A DNA stretch of 64,000 nucleotides, taken from Pedobacter foliorum. GTDB lineage: Bacteria; Bacteroidota; Bacteroidia; Sphingobacteriales; Sphingobacteriaceae. Positions within the stretch are counted from its first letter, which is position 1; every line of letters begins with the position of its first letter. Below, piece after piece: positions 1 to 9,753 of this stretch. The DNA lies in NCBI RefSeq assembly GCF_013266735.1, contig NZ_JABSNU010000007.1, positions 124,001-188,000 on the forward strand, given 5' to 3'. Position numbers and translations under genes: made by a program. The notes beneath the pieces are model-generated. The model was not told the DNA's origin. It ran no database searches and saw only the letters and a program-made list of their open reading frames with translations.

Positions 1-420
1 TCGATTATTCCTGATGTACAAGTAATTATCTTCACCGTATACGAGGATGATGAAAAATTATTCAGGTGTTTGATGGCAGGAGCAAATGGCTACTTACTGA
101 AAAAGAACAGTGCCTCACAAATTGTTGCCGCGATAAAGGATGTGTATGGTGGCGGGGTGCCTATGAACCCAGAAATTGCCCGTAAGGTAATGCGGCTTTT
201 CAAAGAAGAAAAAGCTACCATTACCCATAACCTGAGCGATCGTGAAGTGGAATTGCTCGCTATGTTGTCACAAGGTTTACCATATAAGATAATTGCTATC
301 CAAACAGGAATCTCTGTTGAAACTGTAAAAACACATCTTAAAAACATCTATCAAAAAATGCATGTAGCAAATGGTACAGAGGCTGTTGGGAAAGGTTTAC
401 GGATGAGAATCATAAGGTAA
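1..420 (+). CDS. NarL/FixJ-family response regulator, 5' end cut by window
   Basis: DNA-binding response regulator that would be phosphorylated by a sensor kinase outside the window. The frame is open to base 1, so the ATG at 70 is internal and the gene starts upstream. What remains is the end of the receiver domain (PDVQVIIFTVYEDD, then AGANGYLLKK with the conserved lysine) and a LuxR-type helix-turn-helix (LSDREVELLAMLSQGL, then SVETVKTHLKNIYQKM). The phospho-acceptor aspartate lies before the window. The next gene is the SusC receptor 770 bp downstream; whether the regulator controls it cannot be told from the sequence. Confidence 0.93.
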   Translation, partial: SIIPDVQVIIFTVYEDDEKLFRCLMAGANGYLLKKNSASQIVAAIKDVYGGGVPMNPEIARKVMRLFKEEKATITHNLSDREVELLAMLSQGLPYKIIAIQTGISVETVKTHLKNIYQKMHVANGTEAVGKGLRMRIIR

Positions 421-1193
421 AATTTTATCAAATCTTATGGTAGTGGATGATACTTTGGTAGATAAATTACTGCGAAACCCATAATACTTCTTGATTTTAC
501 TACAATGAAAATCAAATTACTGCATTTTATGGATTTAGGATCAAGGATGCTGCTTACTTTTCTTTACTAAGATTTATGTATTATCTATCGAGCTATTTTT
601 AGTATTCGAGAGATAAGGAGAGGGTGTTTGGGTGCATTTTTCATCGATTTCTTCTGTTTTATCATCAAGATGAATATGGTAGCTGTAAAAAAATGACACA
701 AACAACAAAATAATAAGATATATTTCATTAAAAACTAAGTAAAATAACAATTATTGAGAATATTTATACTAAATAACTCTAAATAGAAGGGTATTTTAGT
801 TTATTTAATAAATAAATTAAAATATAATACCCATTAATTTAAATTTATACTACTTTAGTCTCAATAAATCATTAAAATATTAGCAGGTACGACTTGAGTC
901 ACCTGATTCTAATCTCTGTTAATTAATAACCAAGCTTTTTTTGTTCATTTTTCCGAATACCGAGAAAATTTAATCAAAAAGCTAAAACGATTTACCTAAA
1001 AACATATTGAAACCTAGAGAGAAATAAAAAAACAACTGATCATAAACAACTAAAACAATTTAGCCTATGGAATAACCTAACATTTAAGATTAAATCAACT
1101 AAAAGAAACTTCAATGTTTCAAAACCAAACCAATCAATCTGAAACTCCTAGACTTCTGCACTGAAAGCAGGAGCAGGTCTTAATTCAAAATTC
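421..1193. other. long AT-rich intergenic region before the SusC operon
   Basis: About 770 bp with no convincing open reading frame on either strand and no textbook TAnnTTTG -7 box. It is strongly AT-rich, especially 700-870. It presumably contains the SusC promoter and a long leader, but I cannot place the start site. No tRNA-like fold or repeat was recognised. Confidence 0.6.
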
Positions 1194-4100
1194 ATGAATG
1201 CAATTTTATATAAGAATAAAATACTGGGTATCCTATTGCTATTGCAGATAGCAATAGGGACTACATTTAGTGGCTATGCCCAATCCACCACCACAATCCA
1301 AATTAACGGAATCGTTAAAGATGCAACTGACAATCAGCCATTACCTGGGGTTTCCGTAGTGAATAAGCTTACCAACAAGGGAGGTTCAACTGACAATAAA
1401 GGAAGTTACTCGATCAATATACCTGTTGGAGCTACAATAGTGTTTCGTATGCTTGGCTATAAGGCAAAAGAAATTGTTGTAAAGTCGGGCGATACCGATA
1501 TCGAAATCCATCTGGAATCTGATCAAACGACATTAAATGATGTAGTTGTAATCGGTTACCAAAAAGTTTCCAGAAGAAAGGCGAGTGCTGCCATTACCTC
1601 AGTAGATCCTAAATCTATTGCAGATGTTCCGGCACCATCCCTGAGTACATTATTACAGGGGCGTGTTGCGGGATTAAATGTACAAAACTTCTCAGGTGAA
1701 CCCGGCGTAAGAAGTACAGTTGTATTACGCGGAAATACTGCCGTGAGCAGGAACATTGACAATAATCCCAATTCTGCTTCTGGTAAAGCCAGTTTGGCAA
1801 GAGCAATTAGCGGACCGCTGTATGTAGTGGATAATGTAATGCAGAGCACAGAAGATATTGCTGCCTTAAATTTTGGGGGTGGTACTGGTACAGATGTCTT
1901 AGCAGGCATCCCTATTAGTGATATTGAGAACATCGATATCTTAAAAGATGCATCAGCTGCAGCGGTCTATGGATCCCGTGGGGCCAATGGCGTTATCCTC
2001 ATCACCACAAAAAAAGGATTAACCGGAAAAACGCAGATTAATTTCTCTACCTATCATGGTATTACCCAACGTCCAAACCTTGACAAAGTATTGATAGGAG
2101 CAGAAGAAGGGCGCGCAAAAATGGAACTGATCAACCATTACGGAACGTATGATAACCTAAAAAACATTCCTCAAATACTTACTGATAGTTTAAATAGTGC
2201 TTTTAACAACGCCAATGACTATAGAGGCCAACTTTACCAGACTGGTAAAGTAGATAATTACGATTTGTCATTTACCGGTGGTACGGAACAATTTACTTAT
2301 CGTTATGGCTTAAATTATTATTCAGAAGACGGTATCATTAAAAAATCCGGCTTCGACAGGTATAGCATCAACAGCAGAATGGGGGTAAAGCTTGCCCCAA
2401 AATTAGAGGTAGGTGTTCAAATTCGCTATAACCGTCTTGACAGGCCAAGGTCCGTAAGTGATTTAAGTGGAGGCAATAGCCCATTTAATGGTGGCTACTA
2501 CGCAAGCAGCCCGCTGCCATCTTCAAATCTCTTTCTTCCCGATGCAAATAGAGATTTCATCTTTGGGAATACCAACATCCAAACAGACGCTAATACCAAT
2601 AATAGTTTAAGTATAAGCCCGACCATCGATTGGAAAATCTCGGACAAGTGGCTATTTAACACCATTATATCTTATGAAACTGCGAATAGCAGGAAAGATA
2701 CTTTTACCCCGGGAACGGTTCGCAGAAGTGGAACAGGGTATGCAACAAGTTTTGTAGATAACTCTGCCAACTATTTAATGAGCAATACCATTCAGTTTTC
2801 GACCGCCATAAATGATACCCATCATTTAAATTTACTTGCAGGACAGAACACGGAGTTCCATCAATATAGGGCCACTTATGCGGAGGCCGATGGCATACCA
2901 AACGATCAGATTAGCGTAGTAAAAGTCATCAACAAGATGGGATCTTATGCCTATTCGGATTTGATTGAAAGTGGTATCCAGACTGCTTTTTTCAGAGCCA
3001 ACTATGATTTTAAGGGGCGCTACCTGTTTTCAGGAGTAATAAATGCCGATGCCTCCTCCAAATTTGGTAAAGGCAATCGCGTTGGCTTCTTTCCTTCATT
3101 CTCTGCAGGATGGATCGTTAGTGATGAGCCGTTCATGAAAGCTGCGAGCTCCTGGTTAACCTTATTTAAAATTCGCGGTAGCTATGGCATCACAGGCAGA
3201 CAGCCGGACGGTGGCGATAGTTACCTATCATTCAACACTTATAATGTAGGAGCTGGTAGTTTTCCAGGCAGTTCCAATCCATCTACAGGTCAAAATGAGT
3301 CGAATACTTATAACGGGGTTCCTTCAGTATCTCCAAACTTTTCAGGGGGTCTCTCAAACAGCAAACTTACCTGGGAGCATTCAAAACAAGCAAACATTGG
3401 TGTCGACCTTACTTTCTTAAATGGCAGATTTAATTTTGTGGCCGATGCTTATGTCAGAAACACGACTGAAGGCATATTTACACTTGCATTGCCGATTACC
3501 ACCGGTTACTCCACCATAACTTCAAATGCTATTGGCACCAGAAATAGCGGTATTGAAACCCAGTTTATTGCGCATTATTTCAATCCATCAAAAGCGTTTC
3601 AGTGGGAAACCAATTTCAATTTTGCTTTCAATAAAAACCTGATCACATCGCTGCCAAATGGTGGCCGTGATATTTATTTAGATAAATTCCTTTTGCGCCA
3701 AGGGCAATCTATCAATCAGTACAATGTGTTCGAACAAACAGGCATATATGCCACTGACAAAGATGTTCCTGTGAACCCTATCGATGGAAGTGTGCTTAGC
3801 TTTTATGGATATCCATTTAAGGGCGGAGACCCTATATGGAAAGATCAGAACGGAGACGGGATTCTTGATGCTACAGATTATGTTCCAGCCGGAAATCCGA
3901 ATCCAAAAATGACAGGAGGTATGGTCAATACCTTTAGCTATAAAAACTTTAGTTTTTCGGTATTTGCCACATTTACACTAGGTAGAGATATTTACAATGA
4001 TTACCTGGTAGGAAAGCTTTCGCATTTAGTGCCTACAGATGATGGTGATCCTGATCCTTTGCACGCATTAAGCAACAATGCATTTCCATACTTAAATGGC

Positions 4101-4439
4101 ATTAATTATTGGAGGAATCCGGGAGACAATGCGAATTACCCTTCATTAAGTTCATTCTCCGGTACCCGCTACAAATATGCTGCAGTAAGCTCAAGATGGG
4201 TTGAAAACGGGTCGTATGTCCGTATAAAAACGGCCACTTTAGCCTACGCATTTAAGCCAAAAGTACTACAAAGACTTTCATTAAGCAGACTAAGGGTATA
4301 TGCTATGGCAGATAACCTGCATATTTTCCAATCGGCCAATTTACCAGATGCTGAACAGGTAGATGCCTTTGGCATTTACAATGGTAGCGGTTACGCCATA
4401 CCTAAAAAGTATACGATAGGTCTGGAAATAGGGCTTTAA
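1194..4439 (+). CDS. SusC/RagA-family TonB-linked outer-membrane receptor
   Basis: Outer-membrane importer that works with the SusD lipoprotein encoded next, taking up oligosaccharides or other large nutrients with energy from TonB. The 1081-residue length is normal for the family. It has a signal peptide (about 1-30, ending GYAQ), a carboxypeptidase-regulatory-like domain (about 35-115), a TonB-box-like segment (VVVIGYQ at 117-123), the plug (ILKDASAAAVYGSRGANGV near 250-270) and a beta-barrel with an aromatic-rich end. There is no STN domain, so it is not expected to signal through an anti-sigma factor, unlike the receptor at 44427. The substrate cannot be read from the sequence. The SusD gene follows after 29 bp. 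Confidence 0.96.
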   Translation: MNAILYKNKILGILLLLQIAIGTTFSGYAQSTTTIQINGIVKDATDNQPLPGVSVVNKLTNKGGSTDNKGSYSINIPVGATIVFRMLGYKAKEIVVKSGDTDIEIHLESDQTTLNDVVVIGYQKVSRRKASAAITSVDPKSIADVPAPSLSTLLQGRVAGLNVQNFSGEPGVRSTVVLRGNTAVSRNIDNNPNSASGKASLARAISGPLYVVDNVMQSTEDIAALNFGGGTGTDVLAGIPISDIENIDILKDASAAAVYGSRGANGVILITTKKGLTGKTQINFSTYHGITQRPNLDKVLIGAEEGRAKMELINHYGTYDNLKNIPQILTDSLNSAFNNANDYRGQLYQTGKVDNYDLSFTGGTEQFTYRYGLNYYSEDGIIKKSGFDRYSINSRMGVKLAPKLEVGVQIRYNRLDRPRSVSDLSGGNSPFNGGYYASSPLPSSNLFLPDANRDFIFGNTNIQTDANTNNSLSISPTIDWKISDKWLFNTIISYETANSRKDTFTPGTVRRSGTGYATSFVDNSANYLMSNTIQFSTAINDTHHLNLLAGQNTEFHQYRATYAEADGIPNDQISVVKVINKMGSYAYSDLIESGIQTAFFRANYDFKGRYLFSGVINADASSKFGKGNRVGFFPSFSAGWIVSDEPFMKAASSWLTLFKIRGSYGITGRQPDGGDSYLSFNTYNVGAGSFPGSSNPSTGQNESNTYNGVPSVSPNFSGGLSNSKLTWEHSKQANIGVDLTFLNGRFNFVADAYVRNTTEGIFTLALPITTGYSTITSNAIGTRNSGIETQFIAHYFNPSKAFQWETNFNFAFNKNLITSLPNGGRDIYLDKFLLRQGQSINQYNVFEQTGIYATDKDVPVNPIDGSVLSFYGYPFKGGDPIWKDQNGDGILDATDYVPAGNPNPKMTGGMVNTFSYKNFSFSVFATFTLGRDIYNDYLVGKLSHLVPTDDGDPDPLHALSNNAFPYLNGINYWRNPGDNANYPSLSSFSGTRYKYAAVSSRWVENGSYVRIKTATLAYAFKPKVLQRLSLSRLRVYAMADNLHIFQSANLPDAEQVDAFGIYNGSGYAIPKKYTIGLEIGL

Positions 4440-4468
4440 TAGTTTTATCATTTATTAAATATGAAATC

Positions 4469-5935
4469 ATGAAAATACATTTCAAAAAACATATTGCAGG
4501 GCTTTTGCTTTTTATGCTAGTCATCAGCGCTGTTGCTTGCAAGAGAATTCTGGACCTCGAACCTCATAATTCGACCTTTACCGGAGCTTACTTTACCAAT
4601 GGACAAGATGCAAATAGTGCCATTTCCGGAGCATACTCTTCTGTAAGGCGGGTACTCTTAAACAATTATTCCTGGCATGTGTATGGGGATGCACCTTCAG
4701 GTGAATTCAGTATCAGATCTGACAGGGATAATCAAAATTATAACATTTCAAATGGAGAATTTACCGGATTAAACGTAGGTTCCGGGAACTGGAACTGGCA
4801 ATCCTATTACCAACTGTTACAACAGCTGAATTTGATAATCAATAAGGTTCCAGGTATCGGAATCGAAAAATTCACCAATCAGGATGACAAGAAACGCATC
4901 ATAGGCGAAGCTTATTTTCTTCGCGCTTTTACCTACTTCTATATGAGCAGAATATGGGGAGATGTTCCATTAAGACTTGAACCTGATCTTGACATTAACC
5001 AGGCGAAAAATATTCCGCGGACACCTGCAGCCCAAGTGCTTGCACAGTGTATTAAGGATCTTGAACTTGCCAAAGCCAATCTTGTTTTTGGCTACAGTGA
5101 TGAGAATCAAAGAGCTGTAAGAGCAAACAAAGGAAGTGCCCTTGCTTTGGAGGCACACATAAAAGCATGGACCGGAGATTATGCGGGGAGCGAAATCGCT
5201 GCTGATGACGTGATCAAAAATGGAGGATATGCGCTAAGTGATTCCTCGCAGTATTCAAAAGTATTTATAGGTAAATCACTGGAAGGAATTTTTGAGATTA
5301 ATATTAGCTATGGACAAAGCGAAGGTATTTCTTTAAATGGAGGAGGATATGCGCCGACACTTAGAAGACCTTATGTAGCCAATAAGGCAGACATCCAATG
5401 GCCGGTAAATACCTCTTATATCAATAAAATCTATAAAGATACCGCTGATATCAGGTATAAAACCTTTTTCTTCCAGGCGCAGTCATCTGAAGGGCAAACC
5501 ATCAAATTTTCGAATGTAACCTATGCTGATGGTTCAGCTAAAAATGATCCTAGGTTATCGAACAATCTGATTATTTTCCGTTTGGCCGATATTTATTTGC
5601 TCCGTGCAGAAGCACTTAATAAACTTGGCCGTGATGGCGAAGCGGTAATACTACTCAATGCCATCAGGAAAAGAGCTAAAATCGCAGATTATGCAGGAGG
5701 AGGTACTGCTCTGGGCACAACAATCCTGGAAGAAAGACTTCGTGAACTATATTTCGAAGGCCAATCTTACTACGATATGGTTAGAACCAAAACACTTCCT
5801 GCCTATAACGAACGCTTTAAAGACCAGTTCATGAATGGTGCTCCAGAGGGCGGCTGGTTATGGCCGGTAGACCCAGGGATGTTCAAGGACGATTTTACGT
5901 TAACACAAACTCCATACTGGCAAGGAAGACTTTAA
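4469..5935 (+). CDS. SusD/RagB-family nutrient-binding lipoprotein
   Basis: Surface lipoprotein that forms the lid over the SusC channel and binds the ligand. The signal peptide ends in a lipobox with Cys24 (SAVAC, followed by KR). The 488-residue length is typical, and the N-terminal LEPHNSTFTGAYFTNGQDAN stretch and the closing region LRELYFEGQSYYDMVRTK are family hallmarks. The last residues (TPYWQGRL) match the usual SusD end. It sits between the SusC gene (29 bp) and an accessory lipoprotein gene (18 bp), so all are probably one transcript. Confidence 0.95.
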   Translation: MKIHFKKHIAGLLLFMLVISAVACKRILDLEPHNSTFTGAYFTNGQDANSAISGAYSSVRRVLLNNYSWHVYGDAPSGEFSIRSDRDNQNYNISNGEFTGLNVGSGNWNWQSYYQLLQQLNLIINKVPGIGIEKFTNQDDKKRIIGEAYFLRAFTYFYMSRIWGDVPLRLEPDLDINQAKNIPRTPAAQVLAQCIKDLELAKANLVFGYSDENQRAVRANKGSALALEAHIKAWTGDYAGSEIAADDVIKNGGYALSDSSQYSKVFIGKSLEGIFEINISYGQSEGISLNGGGYAPTLRRPYVANKADIQWPVNTSYINKIYKDTADIRYKTFFFQAQSSEGQTIKFSNVTYADGSAKNDPRLSNNLIIFRLADIYLLRAEALNKLGRDGEAVILLNAIRKRAKIADYAGGGTALGTTILEERLRELYFEGQSYYDMVRTKTLPAYNERFKDQFMNGAPEGGWLWPVDPGMFKDDFTLTQTPYWQGRL

Positions 5936-5953
5936 ATATTAAAAGAAACGGAC

Positions 5954-6649
5954 ATGAAAAAATTAACTATGATATGCATTGCAATAGTCACCATAATTAC
6001 GGTCTACTCTTGCAAAAAAGATTATGTGATCGGGGGTAGCCTTTATAACCCTAAGGTTGATATGACCACTTACGATTACCTAAAAACTAAAAAATTATTT
6101 GATACACTCATCATCATGGTGGATCGCATGGGCTTAAAAGATGAAGTAAATGCGAGCGGGACAGTTTTTGCTTTAACCAATTACACCATCAGTAATTATG
6201 TTAAGGAAAAACAAGCGCATCTGCGCATTAAACTGAATGACGAGAACCTTGTTTTTACATTCGACTCCCTAAAGCTTCCTGAACTTAAGGATTCGTTGAG
6301 GGCTTACTTATTTAAAGACAGACTTCCTGTAGAAGCATTAAGTGAAATCGGAAAATTAAGAAAATCTAACGATGGGGAGTTCAGGTTAATTCAGGCTATT
6401 CCAACAACAGATTATACTGACCCTAACATTTTTCCTGTCAAACCAAAGTATGTTTACCTCACCAAAATAGTTAAAAAAGAAGATGGAACGGGAACCATCC
6501 CCACAGACTCCACTCAACTCCCATTGGTTGATCCTGCACAATTGCTACAGGCACGCGTGCAGACTTCAGGAATCATCACCAACACAGGTGTGGTACATGT
6601 GGTAAACAACAATCACACCTTTACCTTTTTCGGTGACATTAAGAATTAA
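5954..6649 (+). CDS. fasciclin-like domain lipoprotein of the Sus operon
   Basis: Probable surface or periplasmic lipoprotein of 231 residues; the signal peptide ends at Cys20 (VYSC, then KKD). The body resembles a fasciclin (FAS1) fold: an opening TYDYLKTKKLFDTLIIMVDR helix region, the FALTNYTISNYV segment, and a closing TSGIITNTGVVHVVNNN that matches the usual end of FAS1 domains. Such proteins often accompany SusC/SusD pairs in Sphingobacteriaceae and may be glycan-binding or adhesive accessories; that role is inferred. It begins 18 bp after SusD and is followed 18 bp later by another lipoprotein. Confidence 0.7.
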   Translation: MKKLTMICIAIVTIITVYSCKKDYVIGGSLYNPKVDMTTYDYLKTKKLFDTLIIMVDRMGLKDEVNASGTVFALTNYTISNYVKEKQAHLRIKLNDENLVFTFDSLKLPELKDSLRAYLFKDRLPVEALSEIGKLRKSNDGEFRLIQAIPTTDYTDPNIFPVKPKYVYLTKIVKKEDGTGTIPTDSTQLPLVDPAQLLQARVQTSGIITNTGVVHVVNNNHTFTFFGDIKN

Positions 6650-6667
6650 TGATTTTAAGCTAATAAT

Positions 6668-7645
6668 ATGAAAAGATATATAAAACTTATAGCATTCGGC
6701 TTTGTAGGGATAGGCATCATATTCTCTTGTAAAAAAGTAGAAAACGGTTTTCTCAGCAATCAGATCAGATACAGAGATAGCCCGATAAAAATTCAAAAAG
6801 GTATAACGGTTCAAACTAAGCCGGTCGACAATGATGGCTCCAGTGCACCTGTAACTTATGAACTATTGGATATACGTGATGCTGTAACAAAAAAGCATGC
6901 TGATTTACTGTATGCAAATTTCGAGCGGTATATTTTCATCTCTCAGTTCGATGTGAATAGAGATACCACAGTGGAATTACTAAACAAGCATAGAAAACTG
7001 CTAAATGCACCTCCAGTAGAATTTAATACGCACACAGGAGCATTTACTTTTTATGGAACTACAGCGAATGCAGCGGTGGGAACCTATGAATTTGATATCC
7101 GGGCAACCAATGAGAATGGCTCAAAAGATTTCAAAAACATCGGCCAGTTTTCCCTGTATGATGGACCTGTAGCAGAGCAGTCTGCCGGTGGCGGCGCCTG
7201 GTTTAAAGATGGATCGAGTCAATCAGGTGATATCGGAGAGCCGGAAGTTAAAATCAAAAAAACTTCCAATGAGGGTACGCTAATTATTCTTAAAATAGTA
7301 GATAAAAATGGTACTCCATTTAATCCTAAGAAAAATGAATTTATTAAGCGCGGAGATAGAAATAGCTTTGATACTTTCGCCAGATTCCATCCTCTTGTAT
7401 TAACGGATTCTACAATGGCCTGTAACTTTGAGGTAACCCCATTCCCACTTGTTGCAGGGCCTCCGGGACAGGGTTATACCATTTATTACAGAATTCCAGG
7501 TAACTTTGCGAAACTCGATGCTGGACTTACTCCAACTCCGGATAGGGGATATAGTATTAATCCAAGGTTTACTTTCCGAATCTATCAGGAGGGAACATAT
7601 GAGGTAACTGTTAGAATTAAAAATGCAACAAGAGACGTTCTTTAA
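6668..7645 (+). CDS. Sus-operon accessory lipoprotein, possibly DUF5007-like
   Basis: A 325-residue lipoprotein (Cys21 in IIFSC, then KKV) and last gene of the Sus operon. After the lipobox comes a beta-rich region with an Ig-like segment (GTYEFDIRATNENGSKDF around 140-160), and a C-terminal half ending in TYEVTVRIKNATRDVL. The size, the YRDSPIKIQKG opening and the operon position resemble the DUF5007 proteins found beside SusC/SusD, a family assignment made from memory. It may be the glycan-binding SusE/F-like component. A strong terminator follows at 7685. Confidence 0.7.
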   Translation: MKRYIKLIAFGFVGIGIIFSCKKVENGFLSNQIRYRDSPIKIQKGITVQTKPVDNDGSSAPVTYELLDIRDAVTKKHADLLYANFERYIFISQFDVNRDTTVELLNKHRKLLNAPPVEFNTHTGAFTFYGTTANAAVGTYEFDIRATNENGSKDFKNIGQFSLYDGPVAEQSAGGGAWFKDGSSQSGDIGEPEVKIKKTSNEGTLIILKIVDKNGTPFNPKKNEFIKRGDRNSFDTFARFHPLVLTDSTMACNFEVTPFPLVAGPPGQGYTIYYRIPGNFAKLDAGLTPTPDRGYSINPRFTFRIYQEGTYEVTVRIKNATRDVL

Positions 7646-7684
7646 CTAATAGATTTAAGCTACTAAAAGATAGGCCAAAATTAC

Positions 7685-7723
7685 AATCCCCCGGCAAGTT
7701 TGATGCTTTGCTGGGGGATTTTT
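7685..7723 (+). terminator. rho-independent terminator of the SusC/SusD operon
   Basis: Thirteen-base-pair stem (left arm 7685-7697, right arm 7708-7720, one G-T pair) with a C5/G5 core, a 10-nt loop and a T run to 7723. It lies 40 bp after the last gene of the Sus operon. Confidence 0.9.
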
Positions 7724-7857
7724 GGCAGTATAGGCTCGGTTTCCTGATGAAAAATAACATAATTATTTCTAGTGCTTTAATGTTGTCGGCATTTATTGGG
7801 ATTCCATTCTGCTTTTATAACAATCCAGTTTTTCTCCATAATCAGGTGCTAACTTGA

Positions 7858-8262
7858 GGATTTAAATTTAATGAATTGTGGGCGGGACAAGATATTTCGG
7901 TAAACATTGAACTGGAAGCGGCAACGCTTACTGCAAATTCAGAACTCATTGACATCCTGCTGAATAACTTGTTTAGCAATGCGAGCCGGCATAACGTAGA
8001 GAAAGGAGGGATTCAGATCGTGCTCAGGAAACACTATATGAGTATTTCAAATACTGCTAAATTGAATGCCCTGGACACGGCAAAATTATTTAACAGGTTT
8101 TATAAACAAGACCCATTCAGCCAAAATAATGGACTTGGGCTGGCTATTGGCCAGCAAATTGCGCAGTGCTCCGGGATCATCATCCATTATGATTTCAAAG
8201 ACCAGCAGCACGTTTTTAGTGTCCAGTTTAAAAATGATCAACTGACCAGAAATCTACAGTAA
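7858..8262 (+). pseudogene. relic of a sensor histidine kinase (ATPase domain only)
   Basis: Only the ATP-binding half of a histidine kinase remains. The open frame starts after a TGA at 7855 and has no ATG near its beginning. It shows an N box (LLNNLFSNASRHN), a degenerate middle, and a G2-like NGLGLAIGQQIAQ, ending in a normal C-terminus. The sensor, HAMP and HisKA regions and the phospho-histidine are missing. In the same frame just upstream, ATG 7747 opens a 36-codon hydrophobic peptide ending at that TGA, which could be unrelated or the original start. No regulator gene is adjacent, so the piece is probably non-functional. Confidence 0.75.
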
Positions 8263-8387
8263 TAATTCAGAGTCTCGGACTTAATTTATAAAAAACAAAG
8301 ATATCTTTTATATTTTAGCTAGTATTGCTCTGTCTGGTTGTTTACAGAAAAATCAGTCAATTTATTGCTGTAATGAGGAGTAGACGG

Positions 8388-9437
8388 TTATAGCGTAAGG
8401 TAATGGATGTTTTTATCATCTTCCCATACACATAAAAGTTTAGCATTGTTCAATGTATAAAGACGGATAGAACTTCCTTTTCCAATCTCCTTTGAAGTGT
8501 TTTTGTTTAAATTCATCACCATGACATTTCCCTTTTCCTGCCATGCAATCATCGGGTTATCGGAATTTTGGGTCATCGTCACACCTCTTCCTGTAGCTAC
8601 TTTTTTCTCAGTCTGATTTTCTGTCCAATAATAGATATCACCATTACGTTGCCATGCTGCAGAAATCAACCCTTTATCACTGATTGACAATCCACCTCCA
8701 TCCATTGGGCATCCATCCAGTTTCCAGGTACCATTCCCGGATTTAAGTGGTTTTGTGAAGGTTTTGCCTTTATTGGATGAAGAAGTGTAGTAAATGTCAC
8801 GCGAGCCGAGTAACCAGTTCCTGAAACTGATGACCAGTTTATTCCCATTAAAGGCGATGTTAGGTTTGCAACATTCGCACACATGCTCATCCGGTGATTG
8901 ATAGACCAATGTGTTCTTAGTCCAGTTTTGTAGTTTGGCATCAAATGAGGAAAAAAAGATGTTGTTTTTATCAGCTAACCTTACATCCAGCCAGGTTGCA
9001 TAAAAATTATTTTCTTTGTCTGCGGTAAGGGCCATCAAACCTTCCGGGGCAGATCGCGGAACGTCATTCAACGTCCCTGTTTTTGTCCAGATACCTTTAG
9101 TATGGTCAAGTTTATAGCTCGTTATATTGCCTTCTTTATCCATGGCAGTAATCATGCTGAATCTGGTAGAAGAGGCAATTTGCGGCCCACGTGAATGGCC
9201 TAACTGCATACCCGGCAATGTGGCAACAAGTACTGGTTTTAAAAATGTATTCCCATTGTCAGTAGAGGAAGCGCAGTAGATTTTTTCCCCTGCACCATAA
9301 GCCATTCGTATTGTACCTTTGGAGTCAACCGCAAGGTTGGGCTGCTGTCCGCTGATCGGGGCATTAGCAATTGCAGCTGGAACATTGATTACCGCAAGGG
9401 CAAGAATCAGTATTAAGGTAAGTCCAAATGATTTCAT
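8388..9437 (-). CDS. exported sialidase-like (BNR) beta-propeller with cysteine motif
   Basis: A 349-residue exported protein with a signal peptide of about 26 residues and a six-bladed-propeller-like body. Asp-box (BNR) repeats are visible (SSTDNGNTF at 57-65 and SSSNKGKTF at 219-227). Two motifs stand out: HVCECCKP (Cys187, 189, 190) and GCPMDGGG (Cys243). True sialidases do not need such cysteines, and the sialidase Arg triad is not obvious, so a glycosidase role is doubtful. It is divergent from the copper operon starting at 9754, which suggests a periplasmic metal-related role. That function is inference. Confidence 0.8.
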   Translation of the reverse strand: MKSFGLTLILILALAVINVPAAIANAPISGQQPNLAVDSKGTIRMAYGAGEKIYCASSTDNGNTFLKPVLVATLPGMQLGHSRGPQIASSTRFSMITAMDKEGNITSYKLDHTKGIWTKTGTLNDVPRSAPEGLMALTADKENNFYATWLDVRLADKNNIFFSSFDAKLQNWTKNTLVYQSPDEHVCECCKPNIAFNGNKLVISFRNWLLGSRDIYYTSSSNKGKTFTKPLKSGNGTWKLDGCPMDGGGLSISDKGLISAAWQRNGDIYYWTENQTEKKVATGRGVTMTQNSDNPMIAWQEKGNVMVMNLNKNTSKEIGKGSSIRLYTLNNAKLLCVWEDDKNIHYLTL

Positions 9438-9753
9438 GTCAATTTCTTTGATGAGGGGCTGTCTGCTAAGATGAATAGCTGATGGCTGAATCTAATCAAA
9501 AGTAAGCAAAGAACAATGTAAAATAAAACTGTGGAGCCAGCTCCTGATCCAATGAATTCCTGAGCGTACATGGGTGAAAAAACAAACAATATTTTTCTTG
9601 AACTGTTATGCGATGGAATCCTTATTCCTATTCGCTGAATCCGCAGGTAGGAATAATGTAAAATAAGGTTGGAATTATGTAAATCCTTCCATGTTTGAGT
9701 ACTTACTTTTAGCATTAAAATTATTCACGGTGATAATGCTATATTTATAATTA
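9438..9753. promoter_or_regulatory. divergent promoter region of the copper locus
   Basis: A 316-bp gap between the divergent BNR-propeller gene and the copper operon. A -7-like TATATTTA lies at 9740-9747, only 6 nt before the ATG at 9754. An antisense frame across the gap has no family resemblance and is not taken as a gene. I saw no clear metal-regulator operator. Confidence 0.5.

Noticed and set aside
7858..8262. Intact sensor kinase
   Set aside because: No HisKA, no phospho-histidine, no membrane segment and no good start codon. It is a relic.
9434..9715. Minus-strand frame of 93 codons beside the BNR gene
   Set aside because: It crosses the divergent promoter region, lacks family signs and has an unlikely composition. 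The DNA is better explained as promoter.
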